20,394 bases of DNA from a virus: IMG/VR virus record IMGVR_UViG_3300010157_000317, positions 1-20,394 of that record; one strand, written 5' to 3'. The notes beneath the pieces were generated by a model, which saw only the letters and a list, made by a program, of their open reading frames with translations, had not been told where the DNA came from and searched no databases. The position numbers and the translations under genes are program-made. This document shows, piece after piece, positions 11,385-20,394 of the stretch; position 1 is the first letter of the stretch, and every line of letters begins with the position of its first letter.

Positions 11385-14300
11385 ATGGCTTGTTGTATAC
11401 CGACAAAGCCTTTTCAGCTTCATTGGATACAGGGCCAAGGAGTGCAGCATTTTTCTCATTGATGTCGATACCGCCAAAGATTCCTTTGCGTAATACCTTG
11501 TTGATATTTTCAGCATTGGCATTCTCAAGCTCATCCATATCAATCTGCTTGGTTGGATTACGCAAGTTGAAATCAATGATCTTGTCAAAGGTATCTACCC
11601 ACTTATTCCCAAATCGTTCTTGCGCAGACAAAGGTATGGTTGGGTCGATTGACTTACGGAAGTTATCTTTGTACTGCTGTTCTAAGTTTTGCTTTTCCAT
11701 AGCAATTTGTTTTTCAACAACTGCACCACGGTTGGCTAAATCTTGCGCAGTAGATAGAGCCGCAGGACGGTATCCAATAGCTTGGCCGACAATCTCACTT
11801 GTTGGTACTTTGCCGGGTTCAGCAAGCTGTACGCCTTGAGGTGTTTGAATACCTTGAGTAGCGTAGCGATAAGCAATCATGTAGTTGCTGATGGAGCCGG
11901 GTGTTAACTTCTCCATACCACGCTGGTATTCACCGTTGGCTAAATCTTGCAACCCATTCATGGTGTTTATTGCCAAGTTCGGCACAGGGCCACCAAGCGC
12001 CAAAGCCCAATTCAAGAACGTGTCTTTATTGGTTTTGCCGGGGGAGTTTGGTTCACGGAACCACATGTTATCAAGTGAAACACGGCTGGATAAATCTATT
12101 CCAGCAAACTTATTTGCCACACCCTTTTTAAGAGTCTCAGACCATTCGTCTCCAAACTGCTGCGGCATAAACTCAGTTTTCCACCATGTCAGGTAGTCCA
12201 AGTTTTTCATTTCATCAGGCGCATCTGGGTCACGTCCCCATTTGTTCCATGCTGCACCAATGATGGCCATGATTGTTGTAAACAATGGCAATGCTTCCAA
12301 ACCACCAAGCAACAAGTGTGTGCCCAAAATTCCGAAGAATTTAGTAGCTGCTTTAGCTTTGTCTTCTTTGTTGAAGCCGGGGAGCATCTTAAAGAAATTG
12401 CTGGCCAAGTTCTTGTATGTCACCAAGGGGAAGAACTTATACATGGTCAACACCTTGCCGCCAGCACCTTGCATCAGCAATGGGCGGTTATCTGGGGAGT
12501 AATTACCAAAGGCTTCATAAGTCTCATCAACTGCGGCTCTGATTGCTTTATCGTAATCCCCCCCAAATTTTTCCATGTTGGCACGGAAAGAAGCCAGCCC
12601 CAAGAACTCACGAGACAAACGCTCGCCGTGGTGCATCAAACCACCAAAAATTAAATTGCTGGTTACGTCTTTAGCCATTCGCACGCCGGTGCTTGTAACA
12701 GGTTTCTTGGCTTGACTAAATACTGTACTGGCCAAAGTATCCTTAAACACTCCATACGAACCTATATCCCGAATGGCTCGGCGTTCTGTTGGTGTGAGTC
12801 CTGTAGCGTGCTCAATGCTTGGCATACGCCAGCGGGTAGTTCCATCTGCTTGGTGCTCAATAACGCCGTACTGATTCCAGAACTTGAGCATCTTTGACAT
12901 TTCAGCAAGCCCTCTAGGGCCATGATTGGCGAGCATCATGGGGACACCTTTGAGGAAAATATCCATAGGCTGCATGATTGCCGACGACCAACTTGTCATG
13001 TAGCGTAGATATGCGGCCTTGGTTACAAGTCCTGCTGCGGAATCATAAAACTTAGCAAGCGTTGTTTTTTCTGGCGGGCTCAAAGAGTTTGCAGCTAACT
13101 CAGCAGCACGTTGAACAAACGCTTTGTATGTGGGGTCATCGGCAATTGCTTTATACGCACCATCAACTGCACTGCGGATACTTGGGCCATAACGTAAATT
13201 AGGGAACTGCCGAGACATTTTTATTCCCACTGCGTTTACGTTCCTAAGCACATCACTGCTGTAGCCGGGTGTACCTTTGCGGTGCATAAACATTTTGCGC
13301 ACACTGGCTTCAGGCATAGCCGCTAAATACGCTTGGTAGATGTTGTCCTTGATAGCTTCTTTTGCACCGGGCTCAGTTATGTTGGCGGTATCAACGGCTT
13401 CATACGCGGCTTTGAGCAACTTACTTGTGCTTTCAATAGTACTGCGCATTCTAGACCCGCCAATATCATCGCTGATCTTGACATACCCATTGTCACGCAA
13501 ATACTTTAAAGATATATCCTTGCTCTTAGCGTACTCAAGTGCGGCTCGGTCACGTTCAATTTTTGTCTCAAAACGAACTGAGGTGCGCTTGTCGCCTTTG
13601 CCAAACTCCAAAACATAGTCGCCGTAGCGCATCAATGGGAAGTATGGGTCAATGGTTTTATCGCCCTCAAAGATTTCTCGTATACCCGCCATGACTTTGT
13701 CACGCTCACCTGCGGGCAAATCCAACTTATCAATCTGGTCAGAAATGATTTGCCGTTGGAAATCCTTCATGTCCGTGTAGTAGTCACGCAAGTTTTTGTA
13801 CAACTCTTTACCCCGCTCGGGCAGTGCGTTGTACATGGCATCTAAAGTTTTGTCGCGGTGCGTGTTGTTTGGTTTTGATGGGTCGTACTCGGCGTTTGTT
13901 GAGGCGTGTACCAAGTCGTTAAACACATCTTTAAATTTTGGATGTGCGTTGTAGAACCGAACAATTTGCTCTGACTGGTTAGCCACACTACGAAGAATAG
14001 ACTCGGTCATGCCATTCTTTTTCTGAATAGCCTCATACAAATCTTGTAAAGATTGAATGCGCTCACCGGGGCCTTTGGCTATGGCTTCCAAGTCATAAGC
14101 ATGAGAGAACACAGTACGAGCCGAATCGCTCAGGCTATCCCAAACCAGCTTTGTTTCTCTCCAAAGTATCCGAGGGTCACGCAAAGCCGCAGCTATGGAT
14201 ACCGACTTACCCAATTCATTACCCGCTCTGGAGAGAGCAACGCCACGCAAAGCCCTACTTGTTGCTTGCTGTAGCTGATGAGCAGTACGCTCTAACGGTT

Positions 14301-17300
14301 CTTTGGGCTCTTCGCTTGCAAAAGTTCTGGCAGCTAACTCTCCAGCAGGAGCTTTCTCATCAAGAATCTTATCGGTGATATTGATAAGGTCAGACATGGC
14401 AGAGAACTCATCTTTGCCTTTACCAAATGCCTTTGCCCACTCGTTGTACAGCGTGCGCACAAAAGAAGAGAACCCATTCTCATTCTGTGTACCTTTGACT
14501 CGACCCAAAAATTCTTGGAATACTTCATCAGACATACCGTAAGCCAAGAACTCTTGTGGTGTCTTGAATATGTCGTAGTGAACAGTGCCGTCGGCGTCTG
14601 TGACAATCGTAGCTTCGATGCGCTTCTTTAACTCATCGGGTACCAAATTCATTCTGTCCATCAACTCGTATTGACGTTTGACCCGGTCGGCTAAGTCTGT
14701 GAGTTCTTTGACAAGCGCAGAAGATTTACCAAATTTGGCAAGCGCAATTCTTCTATCAGTAGCGGCGTGCAGTAATTCATGGAGCACGGTAATGTTGTTT
14801 ATACCGTGACCACTACCCCAGCTTTCACCCCTGACGTAAACAGTTTTTGTGCCTCGGCTATACAAGCCGTTCGCAGACCGCATAGCTTCACGCAAGGCTG
14901 GGGGCATTGGGTCATCTTTTTCCAACACCACAAACGTGACACCATTGGTAAACGCACGCAGTCGGTTAGCCAAAGACTTTTGAAAAGCATTACCAGTCTT
15001 AGCAACAATGGTCAGTGCTTGAGATGCGTTGGTAGCTCTGTTGAACGCGGTGTTGGGTTTGCCCTTAACTGGGATTCTGCTTGCAAGCGGGCTCTTACCT
15101 TGGAATGACTCACCAATCTCTCCGCGCAAATCTGTCTTTGCACGAATCTCCATACCCCGTTTAGCCGCATCAATGTCGGCTTGGGATAATTTGCTGCGGT
15201 CATTCAGTAATGCTTTGACACGATTACCAACGGCTGTGCCCCGCAAGTTGGGGTTTAGGTTCAACTCCAACAATTGTGTTGCTACATACTTTTTGGCTTT
15301 CTCTTTATCTTCTTCAGCTTGGTCTACTTTATCGGCCTCAAGTTCTTCATCGACAGGCTTAAGCGCCTCGTCGAGCATCTTGTTCAACTTTTTAAGTTGA
15401 TAGTCGGCATTGTCAGTATCTTTCTTGCGCTGTTTTTTATCCCCTTCAAGTTTTTGTTTTTGTTCTTCTGTGCGCTCAAGGGGTGGCCGACCACGTCGTT
15501 TTGTTTCGGCTGGTGTTTCTGCGGCAGGTGCAGGCTGTTTTTGCTTTGCTTTGTTTATTTCATCATCGTATGTAGCAATTGCTTTATCAATCGTAGGCTG
15601 GTCGTCTATACCTTGCTCACGTAAAGTGTCCGCAATGTTGTCTCTATGTGCGCCAATTGATTCTTCTAAAGACTCAAAGTCGCCTTGCCCAGCTATTGCA
15701 CTATCTGCGGAGCGTTGAGCAAACGCAATTGGGTCTACTTTGGCTTCTTCAACAGGTGCGGGCTCTTCTGCTTTAGCTTCTTCAACAGGCGCAGCTTCTT
15801 CTGCTGTTGGGCGGCGCTCAATCTCATTGATTAAGCCAAACAATTTTTTGCCAAAGTCTATAGCCGAATCTTCGGCCTTCATCCAATTCCGTACTTTTTC
15901 TATATCTTCAGGTGTGACTTTGCCTTGAGTATGTAAGTCTTGGAGTTCCTCAATAAGTGTTTTGCCTATTGGAGCGGGTTGCGCTGGCGCTCGTTCATTA
16001 ACTCTTGCAACATCTTGTCCAGCAGAAACCACTCCACCTCGCTCAGTGACTCCAGCCCTTCCGGGGGGTAACTCTGTACTGGGCTGTTCAACCACTGGAA
16101 TGCTTGCTCCACTTGGCTTGGTAATAGTCTGTCCAACATTTGGTTCTCCTTGAGTTTCTGCTTGTGCAGGCGCATTGGTTCCTTCTTCGGCAGCTAAGCG
16201 TTCTTCAGCAATACGAGTTGCATTTTCAATTGGTATGTTTGTGCGTTTTTGGATTTCTTCCGCAAGCTGAGCAACTCGTTCATCTTTTGGTACAACTGGA
16301 GCTTGAGGAGGGGTAAGGTCTTCGCCCGGCCTAGCTTCGCCGACTGCACCTAAATCTGTAGCAGGGGCTGGAGGAGCTTTTTGTTCTTGGCGTTGTTGCT
16401 GCTCGGGGGTTAAGAACCCTTTGGATTTGGCAATGAGTTCAGCCAAGCCTTCATAGCTTGAGTCCTTCATGTAAGGTACACGCTCATCCGCTACTTGTTT
16501 GCCTTGAGTATGTTCAATACCTTTATGAGCACCGCGTAATACCGCAAACGCCAAAGCATTTTCAACCATGCTTTGTGGGTCAACTACCGGTGAGTCAGTA
16601 TTGCGGCCATTTACAACATCAATACCCTTATGAGTAGCGCTATCGGCAGCATTAAACAAAGCACCTTCGGCAGCAGCACTTGTCAGTTGGGGTAACAATT
16701 TATCAGATGCCTGTAACGCCTCCGGCAATACTTTGCCGCCAGTGGCAATTAACCGACCACCGTACATCATCATTCCCGCCGAGGCCAATGCGTGTTCAAC
16801 TGCAACTGATTGAGGAGCGCCTGCCTTAAGTTGTTCTTTATATGTGTCTCTAAACCCGGGCAACGCAAACAAAACACCGGTAGATAGCAAAGGGATTAAA
16901 CTCGCGCCCCCTGTATATGGAGCAGCCATTGTTTCAACTAACGCAGGGGTTAGGCCACCAACCATACTAGATACTCGGCCAAGAGTAGTGTCCCCACCAT
17001 ATTTGGATTGGAATTCTTTAACCGATTTACGTGTTGCATCCAGTTGGTCGGCAGTATCGGACGCACGTACATAGTCGGATAAAGCAGCCGTGGCACCTAA
17101 TATCGCATCAGCAAATCCACCGGCAAAGTTTGCACCAATGGTCTCGCCATAAGTTGGGGGTTTAACTCCTTGTTGCTTTGCTATGTATTCTTCGGGAGCT
17201 TCTTTTAACTGTGCGGGATTTGCAAACAACTGCCCACTTGCTGCTTGCGCACGAGCAAGACTTTCTGGGTCATATCTATTGTCTTCTGCAAACCGTTCAG

Positions 17301-17826
17301 TCTGTGCTTCAAGGCGTGGGTCAAACTTTCTTGTGGTTGGAGTTTGATTTTGATCTTCGGCGGCATACCGACCAGCAATAGCACGAGCGGCTCGGCCATA
17401 TACATCAGGGCGTTGCGCCATCTTATCCAACGCAGCTTGCCTTTGTTCGGCTGGCATTGCGTCTAGCTGGGCTTTAACTGCGGCTGTAAACTGAGGGTTT
17501 ACAACTGCTTGGTCTTCGGTTGGAAGTGGGGGAACTTTTACCCCTTCCATTACGCTTTCGCGTTTAGGTTGTGCCACATCCATGATGGCTGAGCCAAGGT
17601 CATCTCCCATAACCCCAGTGGTATTTTCAACAGGGGCGGCTTGCTTTTTAGGGTACGTCTTACCTTGAACTGTACGGGCCGGGCCTTGGGATTGCCTTGG
17701 TACGTAGTTGCGCATTCCCTCTTCAGATGAACTTGCACCAGCTTTGGTATTTAATAAATCTGAAAGACCAAACTCTTCTTGAGGCGCGGGGGTCAACGCC
17801 TCTTCCAACGAAAAATCTTTAGACAT
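11383..17826 (-). CDS. Giant virion-type protein with zincin (HELLH) motif, polyvalent-protein-like (2147 aa)
   Basis: A multi-domain protein. Residues about 225-375 contain Gly/Ala-rich hydrophobic segments (ANFAGGFADAILGATAAL, LIPLLSTGVLFALPGF, ALASAGMMMYGG) that could insert in a membrane. Residues about 480-775 are Pro/Glu/Ala-rich linker with a short tandem repeat. R777-R-G-R-P-P782 resembles an AT hook and leads into a Lys/Glu coiled coil (783-855). H1016-E-L-L-H1020 in TVLHELLHAATD is a zinc metallopeptidase motif. The C-terminal half is helical, with a hydrophobic stretch at about 1824-1863 (GILGTHLLLGGLEALPLF). This layout resembles phage polyvalent proteins, whose C-terminal part here recalls the LPD38 type (tentative), or internal virion proteins injected with DNA. 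AAGGGG precedes the ATG. The gene follows the next one by nine bases. Confidence 0.9.
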   Translation of the reverse strand: MSKDFSLEEALTPAPQEEFGLSDLLNTKAGASSSEEGMRNYVPRQSQGPARTVQGKTYPKKQAAPVENTTGVMGDDLGSAIMDVAQPKRESVMEGVKVPPLPTEDQAVVNPQFTAAVKAQLDAMPAEQRQAALDKMAQRPDVYGRAARAIAGRYAAEDQNQTPTTRKFDPRLEAQTERFAEDNRYDPESLARAQAASGQLFANPAQLKEAPEEYIAKQQGVKPPTYGETIGANFAGGFADAILGATAALSDYVRASDTADQLDATRKSVKEFQSKYGGDTTLGRVSSMVGGLTPALVETMAAPYTGGASLIPLLSTGVLFALPGFRDTYKEQLKAGAPQSVAVEHALASAGMMMYGGRLIATGGKVLPEALQASDKLLPQLTSAAAEGALFNAADSATHKGIDVVNGRNTDSPVVDPQSMVENALAFAVLRGAHKGIEHTQGKQVADERVPYMKDSSYEGLAELIAKSKGFLTPEQQQRQEQKAPPAPATDLGAVGEARPGEDLTPPQAPVVPKDERVAQLAEEIQKRTNIPIENATRIAEERLAAEEGTNAPAQAETQGEPNVGQTITKPSGASIPVVEQPSTELPPGRAGVTERGGVVSAGQDVARVNERAPAQPAPIGKTLIEELQDLHTQGKVTPEDIEKVRNWMKAEDSAIDFGKKLFGLINEIERRPTAEEAAPVEEAKAEEPAPVEEAKVDPIAFAQRSADSAIAGQGDFESLEESIGAHRDNIADTLREQGIDDQPTIDKAIATYDDEINKAKQKQPAPAAETPAETKRRGRPPLERTEEQKQKLEGDKKQRKKDTDNADYQLKKLNKMLDEALKPVDEELEADKVDQAEEDKEKAKKYVATQLLELNLNPNLRGTAVGNRVKALLNDRSKLSQADIDAAKRGMEIRAKTDLRGEIGESFQGKSPLASRIPVKGKPNTAFNRATNASQALTIVAKTGNAFQKSLANRLRAFTNGVTFVVLEKDDPMPPALREAMRSANGLYSRGTKTVYVRGESWGSGHGINNITVLHELLHAATDRRIALAKFGKSSALVKELTDLADRVKRQYELMDRMNLVPDELKKRIEATIVTDADGTVHYDIFKTPQEFLAYGMSDEVFQEFLGRVKGTQNENGFSSFVRTLYNEWAKAFGKGKDEFSAMSDLINITDKILDEKAPAGELAARTFASEEPKEPLERTAHQLQQATSRALRGVALSRAGNELGKSVSIAAALRDPRILWRETKLVWDSLSDSARTVFSHAYDLEAIAKGPGERIQSLQDLYEAIQKKNGMTESILRSVANQSEQIVRFYNAHPKFKDVFNDLVHASTNAEYDPSKPNNTHRDKTLDAMYNALPERGKELYKNLRDYYTDMKDFQRQIISDQIDKLDLPAGERDKVMAGIREIFEGDKTIDPYFPLMRYGDYVLEFGKGDKRTSVRFETKIERDRAALEYAKSKDISLKYLRDNGYVKISDDIGGSRMRSTIESTSKLLKAAYEAVDTANITEPGAKEAIKDNIYQAYLAAMPEASVRKMFMHRKGTPGYSSDVLRNVNAVGIKMSRQFPNLRYGPSIRSAVDGAYKAIADDPTYKAFVQRAAELAANSLSPPEKTTLAKFYDSAAGLVTKAAYLRYMTSWSSAIMQPMDIFLKGVPMMLANHGPRGLAEMSKMLKFWNQYGVIEHQADGTTRWRMPSIEHATGLTPTERRAIRDIGSYGVFKDTLASTVFSQAKKPVTSTGVRMAKDVTSNLIFGGLMHHGERLSREFLGLASFRANMEKFGGDYDKAIRAAVDETYEAFGNYSPDNRPLLMQGAGGKVLTMYKFFPLVTYKNLASNFFKMLPGFNKEDKAKAATKFFGILGTHLLLGGLEALPLFTTIMAIIGAAWNKWGRDPDAPDEMKNLDYLTWWKTEFMPQQFGDEWSETLKKGVANKFAGIDLSSRVSLDNMWFREPNSPGKTNKDTFLNWALALGGPVPNLAINTMNGLQDLANGEYQRGMEKLTPGSISNYMIAYRYATQGIQTPQGVQLAEPGKVPTSEIVGQAIGYRPAALSTAQDLANRGAVVEKQIAMEKQNLEQQYKDNFRKSIDPTIPLSAQERFGNKWVDTFDKIIDFNLRNPTKQIDMDELENANAENINKVLRKGIFGGIDINEKNAALLGPVSNEAEKALSVYNKP
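15743..15808 (-). repeat. 33-base tandem duplication in the Pro/Glu linker (2 copies)
   Basis: Two adjacent 33-base units (15743-15775 and 15776-15808) agree at 27 of 33 positions and encode the repeated PVEEAK motif of the giant protein's linker. The unit is a multiple of three, so the frame is kept. It looks like local slippage in low-complexity sequence. Confidence 0.7.
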
Positions 17827-17835
17827 AACGACCCC

Positions 17836-20394
17836 TTACGGTACAGGCGTGAATTTTTGCGTTGTTGCATTCCATTTAGCATTACCCCTTGACGTACTAT
17901 ATACAACTCCGTCTTTTAAAACAGCGGCTGTAGGGTTAGCGGGCAATGGTTGTGCAACTGGGGCTGCGGGGTTTGCACCGGGAGCACCAACAGCTGAACG
18001 TGCTTTTTGGAAATTGGTAAGTGCTCTTTGTGCGGCATCCTGTTCCATTTTTTGCATAGCACCAGCGTCTTTTTGTTGCATAGCTTTTAAATATGGAGCG
18101 GATTTCTTCACTGCGGCCACTTCTTTTTCTTGTTGCGCAGCTAAATCTTTTGCTAATACATCGGCTTTACCCGCAGCTTCAGCACCGCCGGGAGCAATGT
18201 CGTGTGTTTGAGCGCTTGTGACGGTTGATGTACCTTTGGTGGTGATGTCTTTTGTACCCTTCATTTCAAGAACTTGTCTATAGGCTGCGGCGTTTATACG
18301 TGCCTCGTATTGCTCTGGCGTTTCACCTGTTCTTATTGGCGTTGTAGATTTTAAATCCGCTGCAATTGATGCTTGCGCATTAATATCAAAGTTAGGTGTT
18401 GCCGCTTTGACGGGTCTGTTAAGCATAGCGCCTTTACCCAGCAACCTTGATTGTGCGTTAACTTTATCCACAGCAAACTTCTTGGCATCCATTTCGGATT
18501 TGCGTGCATTTTCCATAAGAGCCACGGCGTCTTTGGTGAGACCAAGGTTTTCTTTGCGTTTGGCATCAGCCAAGCTGTATTGCATTTGCGCCAAAGAAAG
18601 CTTTTCTTTGTTAGCGGCATTAACATATTGTCCATAAACACCAGCAAACGCACCGCCAGCAGCGCCTAACCCACGAAGGGCATTACCACCTTGGAGCATA
18701 GCGGGGATTGCTTGAAGCGCGGCTAAGCCTTTACCTTCATTAAGTCTATCTTGACTCGATGATTCTATGTCTGCAAGTTTTTTAGAAAAATCGTTGTAAC
18801 CAGTATCTGTACCAGCTTGATCGCGCAAAGCTTTGTTATAAATCCCAAGTTGAGCTATACGTTCTGCCGCAGTCATAGGCTTATCGTTAGCGCCTAAATT
18901 ATTTAATGCTTTTGATTGGTTTAATATTTCTTGGCTAAATTGATTAGCATAATTACCGCCTGCACCATCGGTGTCAGTGTCATTATCATCTTCGTTATCT
19001 TCTTTATTTTGATCTAGGATTTTTTGTAAATCTACATCGCTATCATCATTACCGGCAAACGCAACAATCCCACCACCAGCCATCATTTGTTCTTGCTGTT
19101 CTTGAGGGATTTGATTAAACGCATTACCAAGACCACCACGTACTGAAGCACGCTCAGCCATTTCTGCGTCAATCATTTGAGCTTGTTCTGCATCCCGCCG
19201 ACTCAGTGCTACTTCTTTGGCTTTTTGTAGTTGTTGGTCACTTAACTTACTGAGAATACTTTCTACATTTTGTGGGCTTGTTACTCCACCACCAGCGTAC
19301 GACTTCATCAAGCCGCCTTCTTTACCAAACAATTTAGATGCACCATACGCACCCAGCCCCAACGCACCAAGCGACTGTATTCCAGAAGGTGCTGGTTGGT
19401 ATATAGCCGATGTTGACTGTTGACCCAATGGCAAACCACGAATCATGTCAGACATGAAGCCCAACTGTTTATACGGGTAATTCTGTTGATTCAAGAAATC
19501 TTGATAAGCCTGATCCAGAGGACGCTGAGCTTGTTGTTGCATCTGACCGCCATATGTGCTTTGCAACTTATTGATGTCCATTCCCTGCTGGAACTGCTGA
19601 CCACCTAACTGACCAAGTTGACCCGCTGCTTGCAAGCCAGTCTGCAAACCCTGCATACCCAAACCAGCACCATACTGGCGGGACTGTTCACCTAATTGGT
19701 TTGCAGCTTGTCCATATTGAGCACCGAGACCAGCAGCTTGCAAACCTTGACCAGCGCCGTACTGCCGAGATTGTTCCGCAGCATTCTGCGCTTGCTGAAA
19801 TGCTTGTTGGTTTGCCAACTGAGATTGCAAGTTTTGACCCGCGCCAAGCTGCTGTACGCCAAGTAGCGCATTGAGGTTTTGACCGCCGACGTTAATACCA
19901 GCTTGCTGATTTGCCATCTGCGCTTGCAAACGTGCTTGTTGCTCGGTGTTAAATTGTTGCTGTGCATTTTGAAACGCAGCTTGTTGCCCCGTGGCTTGAA
20001 TATCACCTTTTTGCGTAGCTAAATTACGCGCAGCTTCCGCATCCATAATTGCTTGTCGAGAGCCGCCAAACGCACCAGCGCCCACAGCTTGCGCATTGCG
20101 TCCTGTACCGGCAATATCTGCTTGGCGCTGAGCCTCGCGCTGTTGAATATCCACCACATTTTGCATGTAGGGGGACATGTATTGTTGCGCAGAATATGGG
20201 TTTGCAAAGCTTTGTGTGCGGACTCTTTCCGCTGGATTCATTTGATAATTTTGCAAGTCAGGAGCTCGCGCTTGCATCATAGAAAACTGACCGGGCTGAT
20301 ACTGACCGGGCGCTTGAAATTGATTATCAAACTGACCTGATTGATATTGCGTATTAAGTGCGCCAAGACCTGCGGCTGTGGCTAAATCTGTACC
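17836..20394 (-). CDS. Gln/Ala/Gly-rich virion-type protein, 5' end outside the window (at least 852 aa)
   Basis: The frame is open without a stop to the right edge; the ATG at 20280 is only an internal Met, because 38 further in-frame codons (ending PGQYQPGQFS before it) have the same composition. The visible part begins Gln/Ala-rich, with a 29-residue repeat carrying EQSRQYGAG twice. It continues with Gly-rich segments (SYAGGGV, MMAGGGIVAFAG), an acidic Asp/Asn/Glu linker (about 18960-19040), Lys/Ala helices and a C-terminus ending GNAKWNATTQKFTPVP. No enzyme motif is visible. Such sequences are typical of phage internal virion or tape-measure-like proteins of podoviruses, an inference from composition and from the giant neighbour. 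AAGGGG near the stop serves the next gene. Confidence 0.88.
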   Translation of the reverse strand, partial: GTDLATAAGLGALNTQYQSGQFDNQFQAPGQYQPGQFSMMQARAPDLQNYQMNPAERVRTQSFANPYSAQQYMSPYMQNVVDIQQREAQRQADIAGTGRNAQAVGAGAFGGSRQAIMDAEAARNLATQKGDIQATGQQAAFQNAQQQFNTEQQARLQAQMANQQAGINVGGQNLNALLGVQQLGAGQNLQSQLANQQAFQQAQNAAEQSRQYGAGQGLQAAGLGAQYGQAANQLGEQSRQYGAGLGMQGLQTGLQAAGQLGQLGGQQFQQGMDINKLQSTYGGQMQQQAQRPLDQAYQDFLNQQNYPYKQLGFMSDMIRGLPLGQQSTSAIYQPAPSGIQSLGALGLGAYGASKLFGKEGGLMKSYAGGGVTSPQNVESILSKLSDQQLQKAKEVALSRRDAEQAQMIDAEMAERASVRGGLGNAFNQIPQEQQEQMMAGGGIVAFAGNDDSDVDLQKILDQNKEDNEDDNDTDTDGAGGNYANQFSQEILNQSKALNNLGANDKPMTAAERIAQLGIYNKALRDQAGTDTGYNDFSKKLADIESSSQDRLNEGKGLAALQAIPAMLQGGNALRGLGAAGGAFAGVYGQYVNAANKEKLSLAQMQYSLADAKRKENLGLTKDAVALMENARKSEMDAKKFAVDKVNAQSRLLGKGAMLNRPVKAATPNFDINAQASIAADLKSTTPIRTGETPEQYEARINAAAYRQVLEMKGTKDITTKGTSTVTSAQTHDIAPGGAEAAGKADVLAKDLAAQQEKEVAAVKKSAPYLKAMQQKDAGAMQKMEQDAAQRALTNFQKARSAVGAPGANPAAPVAQPLPANPTAAVLKDGVVYSTSRGNAKWNATTQKFTPVP
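19663..19776 (-). repeat. Degenerate 87-base (29-residue) repeat encoding EQSRQYGAG twice
   Basis: The 27-base cores at 19663-19689 and 19750-19776 encode identical nonapeptides. They differ at five bases, all at third codon positions, so the duplicated peptide has been kept while the DNA diverged. The intervening residues are also Gly/Ala/Leu/Gln-rich. Confidence 0.7.

Noticed and set aside
11318-11839. Plus-strand open frame of 173 codons opposite the end of the giant gene
   Set aside because: It is antisense to a long gene with coherent domain structure, and its Ser/Leu/Pro-rich translation is typical of a complementary shadow frame.
1-20394. Diversity-generating retroelement, retron, tRNA or integrase
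   Set aside because: No reverse transcriptase motif, template/variable repeat pair, tRNA cloverleaf or recombinase motif was seen on either strand.

Overview
The window reads as part of the genome of a tailed double-stranded DNA bacteriophage, probably a podovirus-like virus of an aquatic bacterium (the morphology and host are inferences). The case for a phage is compact gene packing with ATGA overlaps and 3-base gaps, many small unannotatable genes, a complete phage-style replication set, and very long structural-type genes on the opposite strand. There is no rRNA, tRNA, insertion sequence, integrase or CRISPR array that I can support.

Left arm, plus strand (1-11291), is an early/replication arm in three blocks. 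Block A (1-1150) holds the 3' end of a small cysteine-containing protein, a small unknown, two ribbon-helix-helix-like small proteins and a helix-turn-helix/DUF3310 fusion; it ends at a strong rho-independent terminator (1171-1193). Block B starts at a sigma70-type promoter (1205-1232). It runs through an unknown protein, a VRR-NUC nuclease, another unknown, a family A DNA polymerase with proofreading exonuclease, a 33-residue membrane protein, a Cas4/RecB-like nuclease with a likely iron-sulphur cluster, an HNH nuclease and a SNF2-type helicase. Block C starts at a second promoter (6613-6640) whose -35 box overlaps the helicase stop codon and lies in a palindrome. It holds a coiled-coil phage protein, a cysteine-cluster protein with an acidic tail (candidate single-strand DNA-binding protein), a small helix-turn-helix protein, a 951-residue primase-polymerase/DUF927 helicase and a 64-residue unknown. 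A plus-strand terminator (11359-11384) closes it.

Right arm, minus strand (11383-20394), holds two genes that converge on the left arm. The upstream one is Gln/Ala/Gly-rich and runs off the right edge of the window with no start codon required inside it (at least 852 residues visible). The downstream one encodes 2147 residues with membrane-like segments, an AT-hook-like motif, a zincin HELLH motif and a helical/hydrophobic C-terminal third. It resembles the large polyvalent or internal virion proteins of phages, which are thought to be packaged and injected with the DNA.

Together the left arm could copy and repair the genome (primase-helicase, polymerase, SSB-like protein, SNF2 helicase, three nucleases) while several small DNA-binding proteins regulate it; the right arm makes virion components. 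The most interesting non-gene signals are two promoters sharing a 15-base operator-like core (13 of 15 identical), a repeated ribosome-binding cassette GGAGCTAAC that also occurs as an orphan on the minus strand, and the one-sided terminator at the convergent junction.
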